This document shows, piece by piece, positions 53,184 through 63,500 of a DNA stretch of 64,000 nucleotides. Source of the stretch: an uncultured Acetatifactor sp. (GTDB taxonomy: Bacteria; Bacillota; Clostridia; Lachnospirales; Lachnospiraceae); contig CANPXL010000010.1 in assembly GCA_947586055.1 (NCBI GenBank), positions 1-64,000 of the forward strand, written 5' to 3'. Under the pieces are notes generated by a model. That model searched no databases. It was not told the DNA's origin and saw only the letters and a program-made list of their open reading frames with translations. The position numbers and the translations under genes are program-made. The first letter of the stretch is position 1. Each line of letters begins with the position of its first letter.

Positions 53184-54359
53184 TCAGCGGATGATGATTT
53201 TTCTTGCGGCGTTGATTCCGATTTTATAAGGCAGCGGCCTCAGGTCACGGTCGGCCTCCTTCAGTTTTTCCCGGATGTTGATGTGCTGAGGGCAATGCAT
53301 TTCGCACTTGCCGCACCCCACGCACTGGGACGCGAAACCGGGCTCCTTCCGCATTCCCATGTTCTGGGCGAACTCAAAGCGCGCGGAAGATTTCTTCTCC
53401 ATATACATCAGGTTATAGTAATAGAAATTCCCCGGGATATCCACCCCTTTGGGACAGGGCATACAGTACCGGCAGCCCGTGCAACCCACCTTTTCCTTTT
53501 CGCGGATGATCTGCCGGATCTGATCCACAACGGCAAAATCCTCCTGTGTCAGATCCCCGGGACCGGCCTGGGACGCGACGCGGACGTTTTCCTCCACCAT
53601 TTCCACGGAATTCATCCCGGAAAGCACACAACTGACCTCCGGCTGGTTCCACAGCCATCGCAGGCCCAGCTCGGCGGGCGTATAAGCCCTGGTGTGGGAG
53701 GCGAGCGCCTGTTTCGCCTTCTCCGGCAGATTGACAAGCTTTCCGCCGCGCAGCGGCTCCATGATGATAACCGGGATTCCCTTTTCCGCCGCCGCCAAAA
53801 GCCCCCTTCTCCCCGCCTGGGTATGCTCATCCAGATAATTATACTGGATCTGACAGAAATCCCAGTCATAAGCGTCCAGAATCTTCAGGAACATTTCCGT
53901 GTCCCCATGGTAGGAAAACCCGATATTGCGGATGCTGCCCTCCGCCCTGCGCGCGTCGATCCAGCTCTCAATCCCGAAGGTCTTCAGGCGCTCCCACTCC
54001 ACAAGATCCGTGAACATGTGCATCAGATAATAGTCGATATGGTCGGTGCGGAGCCTGGAAAGCTCCTCCCGAAACGTTTTGTCGATGGCTCCGGAGGAAC
54101 GCAGGATATACTGGGGAAGCTTGGTCGCGATAAATACCTTGTCACGGCAGTGGTTTTCGTCCAGAATGCGGCCGAGACATTCCTCGCTCCCCGGATAAAT
54201 ATATGCCGTATCAAAATAATTAACGCCTTTTTCGATGGCCAGAAGCACTTCCCTCTCCGCCTTTTCATAATCGATGGCGTTCCCCTTCCTGGAAAACCGC
54301 ATGCAGCCGTAACCCAGCTGGGATATCTGGTTGCCGTACCGGTCAGGTCTGTATTTCAT
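53184..54359 (-). CDS. aldo/keto reductase with C-terminal iron-sulfur domain
   Basis: 391 residues from the ATG at 54357-54359 (MKYRPDRYGNQISQLGYGCM), preceded by AGGAGTGAGAAG. AKR barrel with NYFDTAYIYPGSE (catalytic Asp/Tyr), KVFIATKLP and YYLMHMF (His). The C-terminal ferredoxin-like segment has CTGCRYCMPCPKGVDIP and CVGCGKCEMHCPQHINI, enough for two 4Fe-4S clusters. Such fused reductases are common in anaerobic clostridia and probably use ferredoxin or NAD(P)H; substrate unknown. It follows the potCD fusion by 31 bases, so it may be in the polyamine operon. Confidence 0.9.
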   Translation of the reverse strand: MKYRPDRYGNQISQLGYGCMRFSRKGNAIDYEKAEREVLLAIEKGVNYFDTAYIYPGSEECLGRILDENHCRDKVFIATKLPQYILRSSGAIDKTFREELSRLRTDHIDYYLMHMFTDLVEWERLKTFGIESWIDARRAEGSIRNIGFSYHGDTEMFLKILDAYDWDFCQIQYNYLDEHTQAGRRGLLAAAEKGIPVIIMEPLRGGKLVNLPEKAKQALASHTRAYTPAELGLRWLWNQPEVSCVLSGMNSVEMVEENVRVASQAGPGDLTQEDFAVVDQIRQIIREKEKVGCTGCRYCMPCPKGVDIPGNFYYYNLMYMEKKSSARFEFAQNMGMRKEPGFASQCVGCGKCEMHCPQHINIREKLKEADRDLRPLPYKIGINAARKIIIR

Positions 54360-54390
54360 CTTCTCACTCCTGTCTTTGATAAGGTCAGCG

Positions 54391-56289
54391 CTAATCCGCG
54401 TTGCTCGCCGCAATTTTCACGCGGCTCCAAAGGTTGCTGATGATCTTCCGGGTATCTTCATTATATTCAAACACCTCGTCTTTGTCGTTATCGGTTCTCG
54501 GAAGGTAGGCGTTGATCCCCTCAAATTCGCCGCCCTCGCCGGACAGCACTTCCATCACCTCTTCGTTTGCCGAGGTATATCCCACGAAGCTGGAATTGTC
54601 GTAGGCTCCGTCGTATTCACAGACGTAATTGATAAACGCGTGCGCCAGTTCCGGATTCTCCGCATTGGCGGGAATGACCATGGCGTCGGACCAGAGATTC
54701 GTTCCCGTCTCCGGCAGGTAATATCCCATGTCCTCGTTTTCGGACATGACATAGGTTGCGTCCCCGGAATAAATCAGTCCCAGCGCCTTCCGCCCCTGAG
54801 CCATATTGTCAATGATCTCGTCCGTCACGATCTCCGGATCCATCGTCTGTACGCACCGCACCAGCCAGTCGTAGGCCTGCTGAAGCTCATCCTCGTCCGT
54901 CGTGTTCATGGAATACCCCAGCGCCTTCAGCGCCATCATAAAGCTGTCTCTCTCGGAATCGTACAGATAGATGTCCCCCCGGTACTTTTCGTCCAGGAAA
55001 ATATTGAATCCCTCTCTTTCCAGATCTTCCATGTCCACTTTCGTCCTGTCGTATACGATGCCCACGGTCCCCCAGAAATAGGGCACAGAATATTCGTTCT
55101 CCGGATCATACGGAAGATTTTTCACGGAATCGGTCAGGTTATCCAGCCCGCTCAGCGCGGAACGGTCCAGCTTCTGCAGATATCCCTCCTGGATCAGCCT
55201 CTGGATCATATAATCGCTGGGCACCAGGATATCGAAGGATTCCCCGTTTGCCACCTTGATGTACATCTGTTCGTTGGAGTCAAAGGTTTCCATGACTACC
55301 TTCGCGCCCGTCTCTTCCTCGAAATTGCCGATGACATTTTCGCCCGTGTATTCCCCCCAGGTATAAAAATGCAGGGTCTGTCCCTCAAAAGGGCGGGCCT
55401 TGCCGCTGCCGCCGGGGCGCAGGAACAGCGCCAGCGCCGCCGCTGCCGCCGCCAGAACCGCCGCTGCCGGCACAAAGATCCGTCTCTTTTTCACTTCGTC
55501 CCTGGCCTTGCGTTTCGCCGCAAGAACGGGAATCACGTTCACCAAAATCAGCACCGCCGTGATGATGACCACCATCAGCGTGGAAGCCGCATTGATGCTG
55601 GGATTGATGCGTTTGCTCATGGTGTAGACCACCATGCTCAGATTTTTCACTCCACCCCCCGCGGCAAAATAAGAAATAATGAAATCATCCACCGACATGG
55701 TGAAGGCGATCAGCGCGCCCGCCACGATCCCGGGCATGATCTGCGGGATAATGACCTTCGTCATGGCCTGCAGGGGCGTGGCTCCCAGATCCATCGCCGC
55801 ATCCGCGATGTTCGGATCCAGCGACCGTATTTTAGGCATGACCGACAGGATCACATACGGAATGCAGAATGCGATATGGGCCAGCAGCATGGTCAGATAG
55901 CCCTTGTCCACCCGGAACGTAATAAACAGCAGCATAAATCCGATCGCCGTCACGATCTCCGGATTCATCATGGGAAGATTGTCCACCTGCTCCATGATGT
56001 TGCGGATCACCTTTCTGGATTTGCTCAGGCCGATGGCCGAGACCGTGCCCGCCACCGTCGAGACAAGCGTGGCGATCAGCGCGACGGAAAAAGTGGTGTA
56101 CAAAGCCTCCATCATGGTTCTGGATTCCAGCATGCGCTTATACCAGCGCAGGGAAAATCCTGTAAAGCCGGTCAGAGATCTCCCGTCGTTAAAGGAGAAG
56201 ACGACCATATAAAGGATCGGCAGATAAAAGAAGGCAATTGTGAGAGCTATCAGGATCTTTCCGACGGGCCGTTTTCCTTTTTTCTTCAT
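54391..56289 (-). CDS. potCD: fused PotC permease - PotD polyamine-binding protein
   Basis: 632 residues. Residues 1-260 are a PotC-type permease with six helices and the EAA loop AAMDLGATPLQAMTKVIIPQIMPG (164-187, shown as start and end only). An extra helix (271-290) follows and tethers a PotD-type binding domain (about 303-632) outside: LHFYTWGEYTG, FEEETGAKVVMETFDSNE, DILVPSDYMIQRL, PYFWGTVGIVYD, YSGDATYVM and the C-terminal SRVKIA. The fusion replaces the usual lipoprotein anchor. It works with PotA and PotB encoded upstream to import spermidine or putrescine. Both halves look intact. Confidence 0.93.
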   Translation of the reverse strand: MKKKGKRPVGKILIALTIAFFYLPILYMVVFSFNDGRSLTGFTGFSLRWYKRMLESRTMMEALYTTFSVALIATLVSTVAGTVSAIGLSKSRKVIRNIMEQVDNLPMMNPEIVTAIGFMLLFITFRVDKGYLTMLLAHIAFCIPYVILSVMPKIRSLDPNIADAAMDLGATPLQAMTKVIIPQIMPGIVAGALIAFTMSVDDFIISYFAAGGGVKNLSMVVYTMSKRINPSINAASTLMVVIITAVLILVNVIPVLAAKRKARDEVKKRRIFVPAAAVLAAAAAALALFLRPGGSGKARPFEGQTLHFYTWGEYTGENVIGNFEEETGAKVVMETFDSNEQMYIKVANGESFDILVPSDYMIQRLIQEGYLQKLDRSALSGLDNLTDSVKNLPYDPENEYSVPYFWGTVGIVYDRTKVDMEDLEREGFNIFLDEKYRGDIYLYDSERDSFMMALKALGYSMNTTDEDELQQAYDWLVRCVQTMDPEIVTDEIIDNMAQGRKALGLIYSGDATYVMSENEDMGYYLPETGTNLWSDAMVIPANAENPELAHAFINYVCEYDGAYDNSSFVGYTSANEEVMEVLSGEGGEFEGINAYLPRTDNDKDEVFEYNEDTRKIISNLWSRVKIAASNAD

Positions 56290-56330
56290 AGATTCCTCCG
56301 TTTCCGGGCATTTCGACTCCGAAATCCACC

Positions 56331-57176
56331 CTAGAAATTCTTTTCGCCCTCTCCGCCCTGATTTCTGTTCTCAAGCCGGCGCACCACAGCCATCAGCAGC
56401 ATCATGATAAACGCCATGACCATGGAGACGGCGCTTCCGAAGTTCCACTCTCCCACCGTGATAAACTGGTTTTCGATCAGATTGCCGATCAGGAAATACT
56501 GTCCGCCGCCCAGCAGCTTTGGAATAAAGAAAGAACTCACCGCCGGCAGGAACACCAGCGTAATACCGTTTACCACTCCCGGAAGAGACAAGGGCAGCGT
56601 GACCCTGAAAAAGGACTGCGCGGGATCCGCTCCCAGATCCGATCCCGCTTCCAGCAGCGCTGCGTCCATCTTACACAGGGAGGTATTGATCTGCAGGATC
56701 ATAAAAGGAAGGAAGTTATAGACCATCCCCAGAAGGACAGCGCCCTCCGTATACAGCAGTTCCCTTTCGCCGGGCAGGAAAAAGGAAACGATCCTCTGGA
56801 TCAGTCCGCCTTCCGTGAGCAGGCCGATCCATGCGTAAGTCCTGACCAGCATGTTGATCCACATCGGAATCGTAATGCAGAGGATCAGCCGGCTTTGCAG
56901 CCGCTCCCCGCAGCGGGAAATAAAATACGCCACGGGATAACCCAGCAGAAGACATATAACAGTCGTCTTCAGCGCGATCCAAAGGGAACGCCACAGAATC
57001 TTCAGAAAGTCCGCGTCCGTAAAGAACGTGACATAATGATCCAGCGTAACGGAGAAGGAAAAAATGCTGTTTCCCGGCTCCGTGACCGAATAAAAGGCGA
57101 TCAGCGCCATGGGCAGCACCAGCATGACCGCCGCCCACACAAGATAGGGAATCGCCAGCTGCGAAAATTTTTTCAT
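56331..57176 (-). CDS. potB: polyamine ABC transporter permease PotB
   Basis: 281 residues from the ATG at 57174-57176 (MKKFSQLAIPYLVWAAVMLVL), preceded by GGAGGGAGAGAACAC. Six helices; EAA-loop segment EAGSDLGADPAQSFFRVTLPLSLPG. It forms the membrane channel with the PotC part of the fusion. It is 19 bases downstream of potA. In-frame codons upstream to 57362 are shadows inside potA. Confidence 0.94.
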   Translation of the reverse strand: MKKFSQLAIPYLVWAAVMLVLPMALIAFYSVTEPGNSIFSFSVTLDHYVTFFTDADFLKILWRSLWIALKTTVICLLLGYPVAYFISRCGERLQSRLILCITIPMWINMLVRTYAWIGLLTEGGLIQRIVSFFLPGERELLYTEGAVLLGMVYNFLPFMILQINTSLCKMDAALLEAGSDLGADPAQSFFRVTLPLSLPGVVNGITLVFLPAVSSFFIPKLLGGGQYFLIGNLIENQFITVGEWNFGSAVSMVMAFIMMLLMAVVRRLENRNQGGEGEKNF

Positions 57177-57195
57177 GTGTTCTCTCCCTCCTGCA

Positions 57196-58773
57196 TCACT
57201 CCGGCATTCTCGCCATGACATGGATATCCTCAGGGAAAAAGGTAAGACCCACCTCCTGGCCCTCCCGCGTGTAATCCGTGGTGTGGATCTTGAATTCCCG
57301 GCCCGGCGTCCAGAAGGTGATCGGATAAATCCCTTCCGTGACCGTGTCCGGATCAAAATCATAGTCCACGGTGATGTCCACGCTCTCGTTTTCGTTGCTC
57401 AGCTTCCACGCCTGCGCGTTCGCCCAGGTCCGGATGTCGATGTCCAGCGCCTGCGACTCCCGGATCTCGTCCACGGTAGTCATAAAGTTAAAGGCCATGA
57501 CGCCTTCGTTCGCCTTTTCGTTTTTGACGAAGGGCTGGTTGACCACATGGATGGTGCGTTCCACGCTCAGTCCGTCCGCCGTCGAGAACCGGACCGGATA
57601 ATCTCCCTCTTTTTCCTCCAGCTCATACTCGATCCTTGTGATGGAGATGTACTCGTCGCTGGCAGGATCCCACGCCTGGGCGTTGGAGCGGGCGATGATC
57701 TCCTTGTCGTCGAGCTTTTTCACGTCCTCAATATCCACATAGAAATCCGTGGCGCTCATCTTTTCCTTTCCGTCGGCGCTGACCTCGTCCCGGTTCTGGG
57801 TCACCTGCATGTTCACCGTTACCTTTGTTCCGGGGACGGTCTCCACCATGATCTCATAATGAACGCCCTTAAACAGTACGCTCAAAACCTCTCCGGTCAT
57901 CTTGCCGTCTTTTACGTCCACGATATCAATATCCTCCGGCCGGATGACCACATCCACCGGTTCGTTCTCCTTAAAGCCGTAATCCACGCAGTCGAAGGTC
58001 ATATCGTCAAACCGCACCCTGTAGTCCTGCGGCATGACTCCCGGGATGATGTTGCTCTCGCCGATAAAGTTTGCCACATACCGGTTTGCCGGCTCATTGT
58101 AGATTTCCTGCGGCGTTCCGATCTGCTGGATCTCGCCTCCCCTTATCACCACGATCTTGTCCGACATGGTCAGCGCTTCTTCCTGATCATGGGTGACAAA
58201 GATAAAGGTAATTCCCACTTCCTGCTGGATCCGTTTCAGTTCATACTGCATTTCCTTGCGCAGCTTTAAGTCCAGCGCCGCCAGAGGTTCGTCCAGAAGG
58301 AGCACCTTCGGCTCGTTGACAAGGGCCCGGGCGATCGCCACTCTCTGCTGCTGCCCGCCGGACAGGAGCGTGGTGTTCTTTTTTTCGTATCCCTCCAGTC
58401 CGATCAGCTTGAGCATCTTCATAACCTTCTGCTCGATGACGTCTTTTCCCATTTTTTTGATTTTCAGGCCAAACGCAATGTTTTCATATACGTTCAGATG
58501 GGGAAACAGCGCATACTTCTGGAAGACGGTGTTGACCTCTCTTTTATAGGGCGGCCTGTCGCTGATCTCCTCGCCGTCGAAGATCACCTGTCCCTCGTCG
58601 GCGCTGAGAAACCCGCCCAGAATCCGCAGCAGAGTGGTTTTTCCGCAACCGCTGGGACCTAACAGCGTGACAAATTCGTTTTCATAAATATCAAGACTGA
58701 CGCCCTTTAAGACGATCTGATTGTCAAAGCTTTTCACGATATTGCGAAATTCGATTAATTTTTTCTCCTGCAT
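57196..58773 (-). CDS. potA: polyamine ABC transporter ATPase PotA with Ig-like insert
   Basis: 525 residues from the ATG at 58771-58773 ([16 protein letters not shown]); usual PotA is about 350-380. Walker [10 protein letters not shown] (39-47), Q-loop [11 protein letters not shown], signature LSGGQQQ (137-143), Walker B VLLLDEP (157-163), H-loop THDQEEA. The TOBE domain begins at about 240 ([21 protein letters not shown]) and resumes at 505-520 ([14 protein letters not shown]). Between lie about 160 extra residues with two related Ig-like units, 358-412 and 445-499, sharing NAQAW and G-Y-P-F strands. First gene of potA-potB-potCD. Confidence 0.94.
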   Translation of the reverse strand: MQEKKLIEFRNIVKSFDNQIVLKGVSLDIYENEFVTLLGPSGCGKTTLLRILGGFLSADEGQVIFDGEEISDRPPYKREVNTVFQKYALFPHLNVYENIAFGLKIKKMGKDVIEQKVMKMLKLIGLEGYEKKNTTLLSGGQQQRVAIARALVNEPKVLLLDEPLAALDLKLRKEMQYELKRIQQEVGITFIFVTHDQEEALTMSDKIVVIRGGEIQQIGTPQEIYNEPANRYVANFIGESNIIPGVMPQDYRVRFDDMTFDCVDYGFKENEPVDVVIRPEDIDIVDVKDGKMTGEVLSVLFKGVHYEIMVETVPGTKVTVNMQVTQNRDEVSADGKEKMSATDFYVDIEDVKKLDDKEIIARSNAQAWDPASDEYISITRIEYELEEKEGDYPVRFSTADGLSVERTIHVVNQPFVKNEKANEGVMAFNFMTTVDEIRESQALDIDIRTWANAQAWKLSNENESVDITVDYDFDPDTVTEGIYPITFWTPGREFKIHTTDYTREGQEVGLTFFPEDIHVMARMPE

Positions 58774-58845
58774 CCGCCTTCTCCTCCCTGAATCCGTCAC
58801 GCGTCTCCTGTCACGGATATTTTTTAACGTGTAGAAACACGCATT

Positions 58846-58873
58846 ATTATACACATCTTCCGCGTAATTGCAA
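58846..58873 (-). promoter_or_regulatory. promoter of the pot operon
   Basis: Minus strand TTGCAA (58868-58873), 16-base spacer, TATAAT (58846-58851). The leader of about 70 bases contains a small ATCCGT/ACGGAT stem before the potA ribosome site. Confidence 0.65.
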
Positions 58874-58907
58874 TAGTCTGGACGAAAAAAAGAGGAAGAT
58901 GTCTTTC

Positions 58908-58936
58908 TTGTCAAAACGGCCGGGGATTGATATAAT
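58908..58936 (+). promoter_or_regulatory. promoter of the substrate-binding lipoprotein gene
   Basis: TTGTCA (58908-58913), 17-base spacer, perfect TATAAT (58931-58936), about 43 bases before the ATG. It is divergent from the pot promoter. Confidence 0.75.
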
Positions 58937-58978
58937 AAATAGGCTCTCCACACAATACACAGGAAAGGGCTGACCAAT

Positions 58979-60451
58979 ATGACAAAACCTTTTTTCAGAA
59001 AAATAACCGGGCTGGCCGGTATGGCGGCCGCTCTGCTTCTTCTCGGCGGATGCGGCGACAAAGTAAAGCTTGATCCCGACAACCCCACCCAGATCACAAT
59101 ATGGCACTATTACAACGGTTCCCAGCAGGCGGCCTTCGACCGGCTCGTGGACGAATTTAACCGCACTGAAGGCAAAAAGCTCGGGATCTATGTAACCGCC
59201 AACAGCCAGGGAAACGTAAGCGACCTGGAGAACAGCGTGCTGGCGTCCTTCCGCAAAGAGGTGGGAAGCAGCGAACCGCCCGATATCTTTTCCTCCTACG
59301 CGGATACCGCCTATACCATCGACAAGCTCGGTATGCTCATAAATCTGGAAGACTATATGACGCAGGAGGAACTGGACGATTATGTGGATTCTTTCGTGGA
59401 AGAAGGGCGCATCGGCGAAGCCGGCGAACTGCGCATCTTCCCCACCGCCAAGTCCAGCGAGATCTTCATGATGAGCAAGACCGACTGGGAGCCTTTCGCG
59501 GCGGCCACGGGAGCGTCTCTGGACGACTTGGCCACTCTGGAAGGCGTTGCAGCCACGGCAGAGGCGTACTATGAATGGACGGACGCCCAGACCCCCGATA
59601 TCCCGGACGACGGCAGGGCGTTCTACGGACGGGACGCCATGGCGAACCTGTTTTTGATCGGCTCCATGCAGCTTGGCACGGAACTGTTCCATGTGGAGGA
59701 CGCTTCGGTAACGATCCAGGCGGACAAAGACGTCATGCGCAGAATCTGGGATACCTACTATGTTCCGTATGTAAAAGGGTATTTTTCCTCTTACGGCAGA
59801 TTCCGCTCGGACGATGTCCGGATCGGAGAGATCATCGCCTACACAGGTTCCACTTCCTCCGCCAACTATTTTCCGGACGAAGTTGAAACGCCGGACGGGA
59901 CAAAGCCCATCGACTATATCATTCTGCCCGCGCCCATATTCGAGGGCGGCAAGCCTTATGCGGTGCAGCAGGGCGCCGGAATGGTCGTCACCAAAAGTAC
60001 GCCGGAAAGGGAATATGCGGCCGTCACCTTCTTAAAATGGTTCACCACCGAAGAAAACAACCTGCTCTTTGGCTGCACCTCCGGTTATATGCCCGTGAAA
60101 AAGGACGCGCTGTCCGCCAAAATGCTGGATAAGGCCATTGCGGACAACGATCTGCAGGTGCCGGGCAAAACCTACGAGACGCTCGTCTCCTGCTTCCAAA
60201 CGGCGCACAACGCCACCCTCTACACCAACAAGGCCTTCGATCACGGCGCGGATGCCCGCAATGTGCTGGAATACCATCTCTCCGATAAGGCCGCGGCCGA
60301 CCGCGCCACAGTCGTCGAGCGGATGGCGCAGGGCAGCTCTCTGGATGAGGCATGCGCCGACCTGATCGGCGATCAGGCTTTTGAAGACTGGTTCGCATCC
60401 TTTACGGCCGCGCTGAACGAGGCCGCGGCAGAACCGCAAACTTCGCCGTAA
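58979..60451 (+). CDS. extracellular solute-binding lipoprotein (family 1 type), no permease nearby
   Basis: 490 residues. Signal peptide with lipobox LLGGC (Cys at about 25), so surface-anchored. Family 1 features are [52 protein letters not shown] and a late [13 protein letters not shown] segment, as in sugar-binding proteins. AGGAAAGGG precedes the ATG. No ABC permease or ATPase for it lies in the window; the next gene, 75 bases on, encodes a membrane sensor kinase. It may deliver a bound ligand to that kinase or to a distant transporter. Confidence 0.9.
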   Translation: MTKPFFRKITGLAGMAAALLLLGGCGDKVKLDPDNPTQITIWHYYNGSQQAAFDRLVDEFNRTEGKKLGIYVTANSQGNVSDLENSVLASFRKEVGSSEPPDIFSSYADTAYTIDKLGMLINLEDYMTQEELDDYVDSFVEEGRIGEAGELRIFPTAKSSEIFMMSKTDWEPFAAATGASLDDLATLEGVAATAEAYYEWTDAQTPDIPDDGRAFYGRDAMANLFLIGSMQLGTELFHVEDASVTIQADKDVMRRIWDTYYVPYVKGYFSSYGRFRSDDVRIGEIIAYTGSTSSANYFPDEVETPDGTKPIDYIILPAPIFEGGKPYAVQQGAGMVVTKSTPEREYAAVTFLKWFTTEENNLLFGCTSGYMPVKKDALSAKMLDKAIADNDLQVPGKTYETLVSCFQTAHNATLYTNKAFDHGADARNVLEYHLSDKAAADRATVVERMAQGSSLDEACADLIGDQAFEDWFASFTAALNEAAAEPQTSP

Positions 60452-60526
60452 ACCGCGGGAAGCCCGTAAAGACGGCGGCGATATGCGGAAACACAGAACC
60501 GAAAATTTTAAAGGAGATCATGCGAT

Positions 60527-63500
60527 TTGAACGCAAAATCCAACCATACCGCAAAATCGAGACACATATTCCGGCTTTTTCTGATTCCCCTGTTATGTCT
60601 GATCATCATGCAGGCGGCGCTTTCTTTCGGAACGGTGTACTTAAGCGGCGCCTTTTCCGCGATCCGCAGCTACGCGCCGGACCGGCTCAGGCAGGTCACG
60701 GAGACCCGAAGCATTATTCTGGAAAACGACATGACACAGAGATGGACCTCGCTGGAAGAGGAATATGAGATCGCCGGGCAGCTTCTGGCGGACTGTCTCG
60801 CGGAGGGCCATATATCCCTGGACGATTTCCTGAACGATCCCGACGCGCAGAATGATTACCTTACCGCCCTCTTCCCCACATGGGGGTATCTGCTGCGCAA
60901 AAATTCCACCACGGGCGCTTTTATCATTCTGGGGCGGCCGGACCTTGCGGAGAAAAACGGCTCTCTGAACGCGCTTTACATCCGTGACAGCGACCCCGAC
61001 ACCAACCCCGCGGATTACTCCGATCTGCTTCTGAGAGTAGGTCCCTCGCAGATCACCAGGGATTACCGGGTTCCTTTTGATATTTACTGGAAAGCCGGCC
61101 TTTCCTTAAAGCCTTACGGGGAGTCCGGGGCCGACAGCTTCTTTTACCAGCCTTATCTGGCGGCATGCCAAAACCCTTTCGCAAGAGTCATGGACTGCTG
61201 CTACTGGAGCGCGCCCTTCTGTCTGGAGGGAAAGGACGCCGCCGATCCCTACCGGATGATCACCTGCTCGATCCCTCTCACAGCGGAGGACGGGACGGTG
61301 TACGGCGTCATGGGAATTGAGATTTCCCTGTCCCGTCTGGCGGAATGTCTCCCCTACAGGGAAGTAAATCCCAGCCATGAAGGCGGCTATCTGCTGCTGA
61401 GGCAGGAAGACGATCATTCTTACCGGGTAATCTGCGCCACCGGTCTGTTTTCCAACGATTCCATCGACGGTCAAAACAGAATCGAACTGTCGGAGACGAC
61501 GATGCAGGGGCTGTACCGGATCGACACGTTGGACCGGCAGGATCCCGTTTACCTGACGCCCCAGTCCCTGACCCTCTATAATACCAACACGTCCTTTTAC
61601 GGGCAGGGATGGTATCTGGCCGGGATGGAAACCCATGACGCTCTGTTCGGCAGCAGTTCCAGGCTGTCCGGCATCTTCGTCGCCGCCACGCTTTTGGCTC
61701 TGGCAACCGCGGTGTTTCTGTCCTACCTGCTTGTCAGAAAGATCACCAACCCCATCCGGCGTCTCTCCGAATGTATCCGGACCAGCCCGGAAAATGAACT
61801 GAAACCTTTCGACAAGGGCTCTATCGCGGAAATCGATGAACTGTACGATACGATCTTCCATCTGACCGAACGTCAGAAAAAAACGGAATGGGATCTGCAG
61901 GAGGAGCGGGAACGGTACCGCCTTGCCCTTCAGAACAACTCCGATATCCTTGTCACCTACGATCCCGATCAGGATCTGGCGACATTCTACAACCTTGACA
62001 ACAGCGGCGCCGAGACACGTATAGAAAATCTGATGCAGAAGCTGACGAGAGAAAACTATATCCACCCGGACGACAAGCGGGTGGTCCTGGCGCGGATCCA
62101 GAATATCCGGACCGGACTTTCCATCTCCTTCCGGACCAACTGGATGAGCGCAGATCACGAATATCAGTGGTATGAACTCACGGGGCGCATCCTGCCGGAC
62201 GCCGACGGGACACACAAAACCTTCATCGGTTCCATGCACAATATTCATGAAATGAAGATCCAGGAGCTGGCCGCCAGCGAGTCCGTATATCTGGATCCCC
62301 TCACGAAGCTGTATCTGTGCTCTTCCGGAGAAGATATCATACGCAGCCAGATCCGCATCGGACACGAAGGCTGCCTGCTGCTGATGGATGTGCGCAATTT
62401 TCTCCAGCTCAACGAAGAGTACGGCATGACCGTGGGCGACGTTATCCTGGAGGAACTGGGCCGTATGCTGCTGGACTGGAAAAACAGAAACAACGCCGCG
62501 CAGAGCGTGCTGGCCCGGTTCGGCGGCGACGAATTTTTGCTGTGGCTGGACGGTTATTCCGCCGACATGACGGCCGCCGCCGCACAGGAATTTATCGATG
62601 AAGTCAACCGTCTCTACGCCGACGGCAGCCTGAAGGTGGAGCTGGTATGCGGCTGCGCGCAATGTGAGGAAGCGGATTACGACAAGCTGCGCTCCAACGC
62701 CCGCTGCGCCCTTGCCTATGCTTCCGCCCATGACATACCGTGCGTGTTTTATCATGAACTGCCCGCCGAAAGCCGCGCCGTGCCGAAGCAGATCACGCCT
62801 ATAGAGCATTCGGAGACCGACACGCAGGGTATCGTTCCCATCACCTTCAGCTTTTTTGACAAGAGCAGCCAGATCGAAAATATTCTGGCGATCCTGCTTC
62901 CAAAACTGGGAAGGTATTTCGAGGCGGATGACATCCTGCTCATTGACGCAAACCGGGAATTCTCTACCGTGAAAACCACCCAGCAGTGGCACAGACGCCC
63001 CGACGCGCCGGCCGACCATGAGCTGATCCATTTCACCCCACAGGACTTCGACGCGCTGGACCGCGCTCTCTGGAGCGAACGGCCGTCCTGGCTGTCAACC
63101 ACCTGGCTGAACAACGACATGCGCTATTTTCTGCGGATCGAAACCGAAGCGTGCGGTTACGTCTTCCCGCTGTATGACAATAACAGCTATACCGGCGCGC
63201 TTTTGTTCCTGAGAGAGAACAGCGCGCAGAACTGGACGGAGGATCAGGCGAGGGAAATTCTGGAAGTGGTCAAAATCATCGAAGCCAACATCAACAGACA
63301 GCGGTACGATTCCGCCAACCGCGCCAAGAGCGACTTCCTGTCCCGCATGAGCCATGAGATCCGCACTCCCATGAACGCCATCATCGGCATGACCTATATT
63401 GCCAAAAACCACATTAAAAATCCGGAAAAGATCGCCGAAGATCTCGGCAAGATCAGCCAGTCCTCGCAGTATCTGCTCGGGCTGATCAACGACATTCTGG

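Noticed and set aside
60520-60768. 82-codon frame starting at the ATG nearest the ribosome site
   Set aside because: The peptide has no recognisable feature and overlaps the kinase N-terminus, whose own frame gives a clear membrane helix from the TTG at 60527.
61106-63031. 641-codon open frame on the minus strand
   Set aside because: It lies entirely antisense to the sensor kinase frame, which has complete HAMP, PAS, GGDEF, HisKA and HATPase motifs. The minus frame shows no family motif and is a GC-codon shadow.
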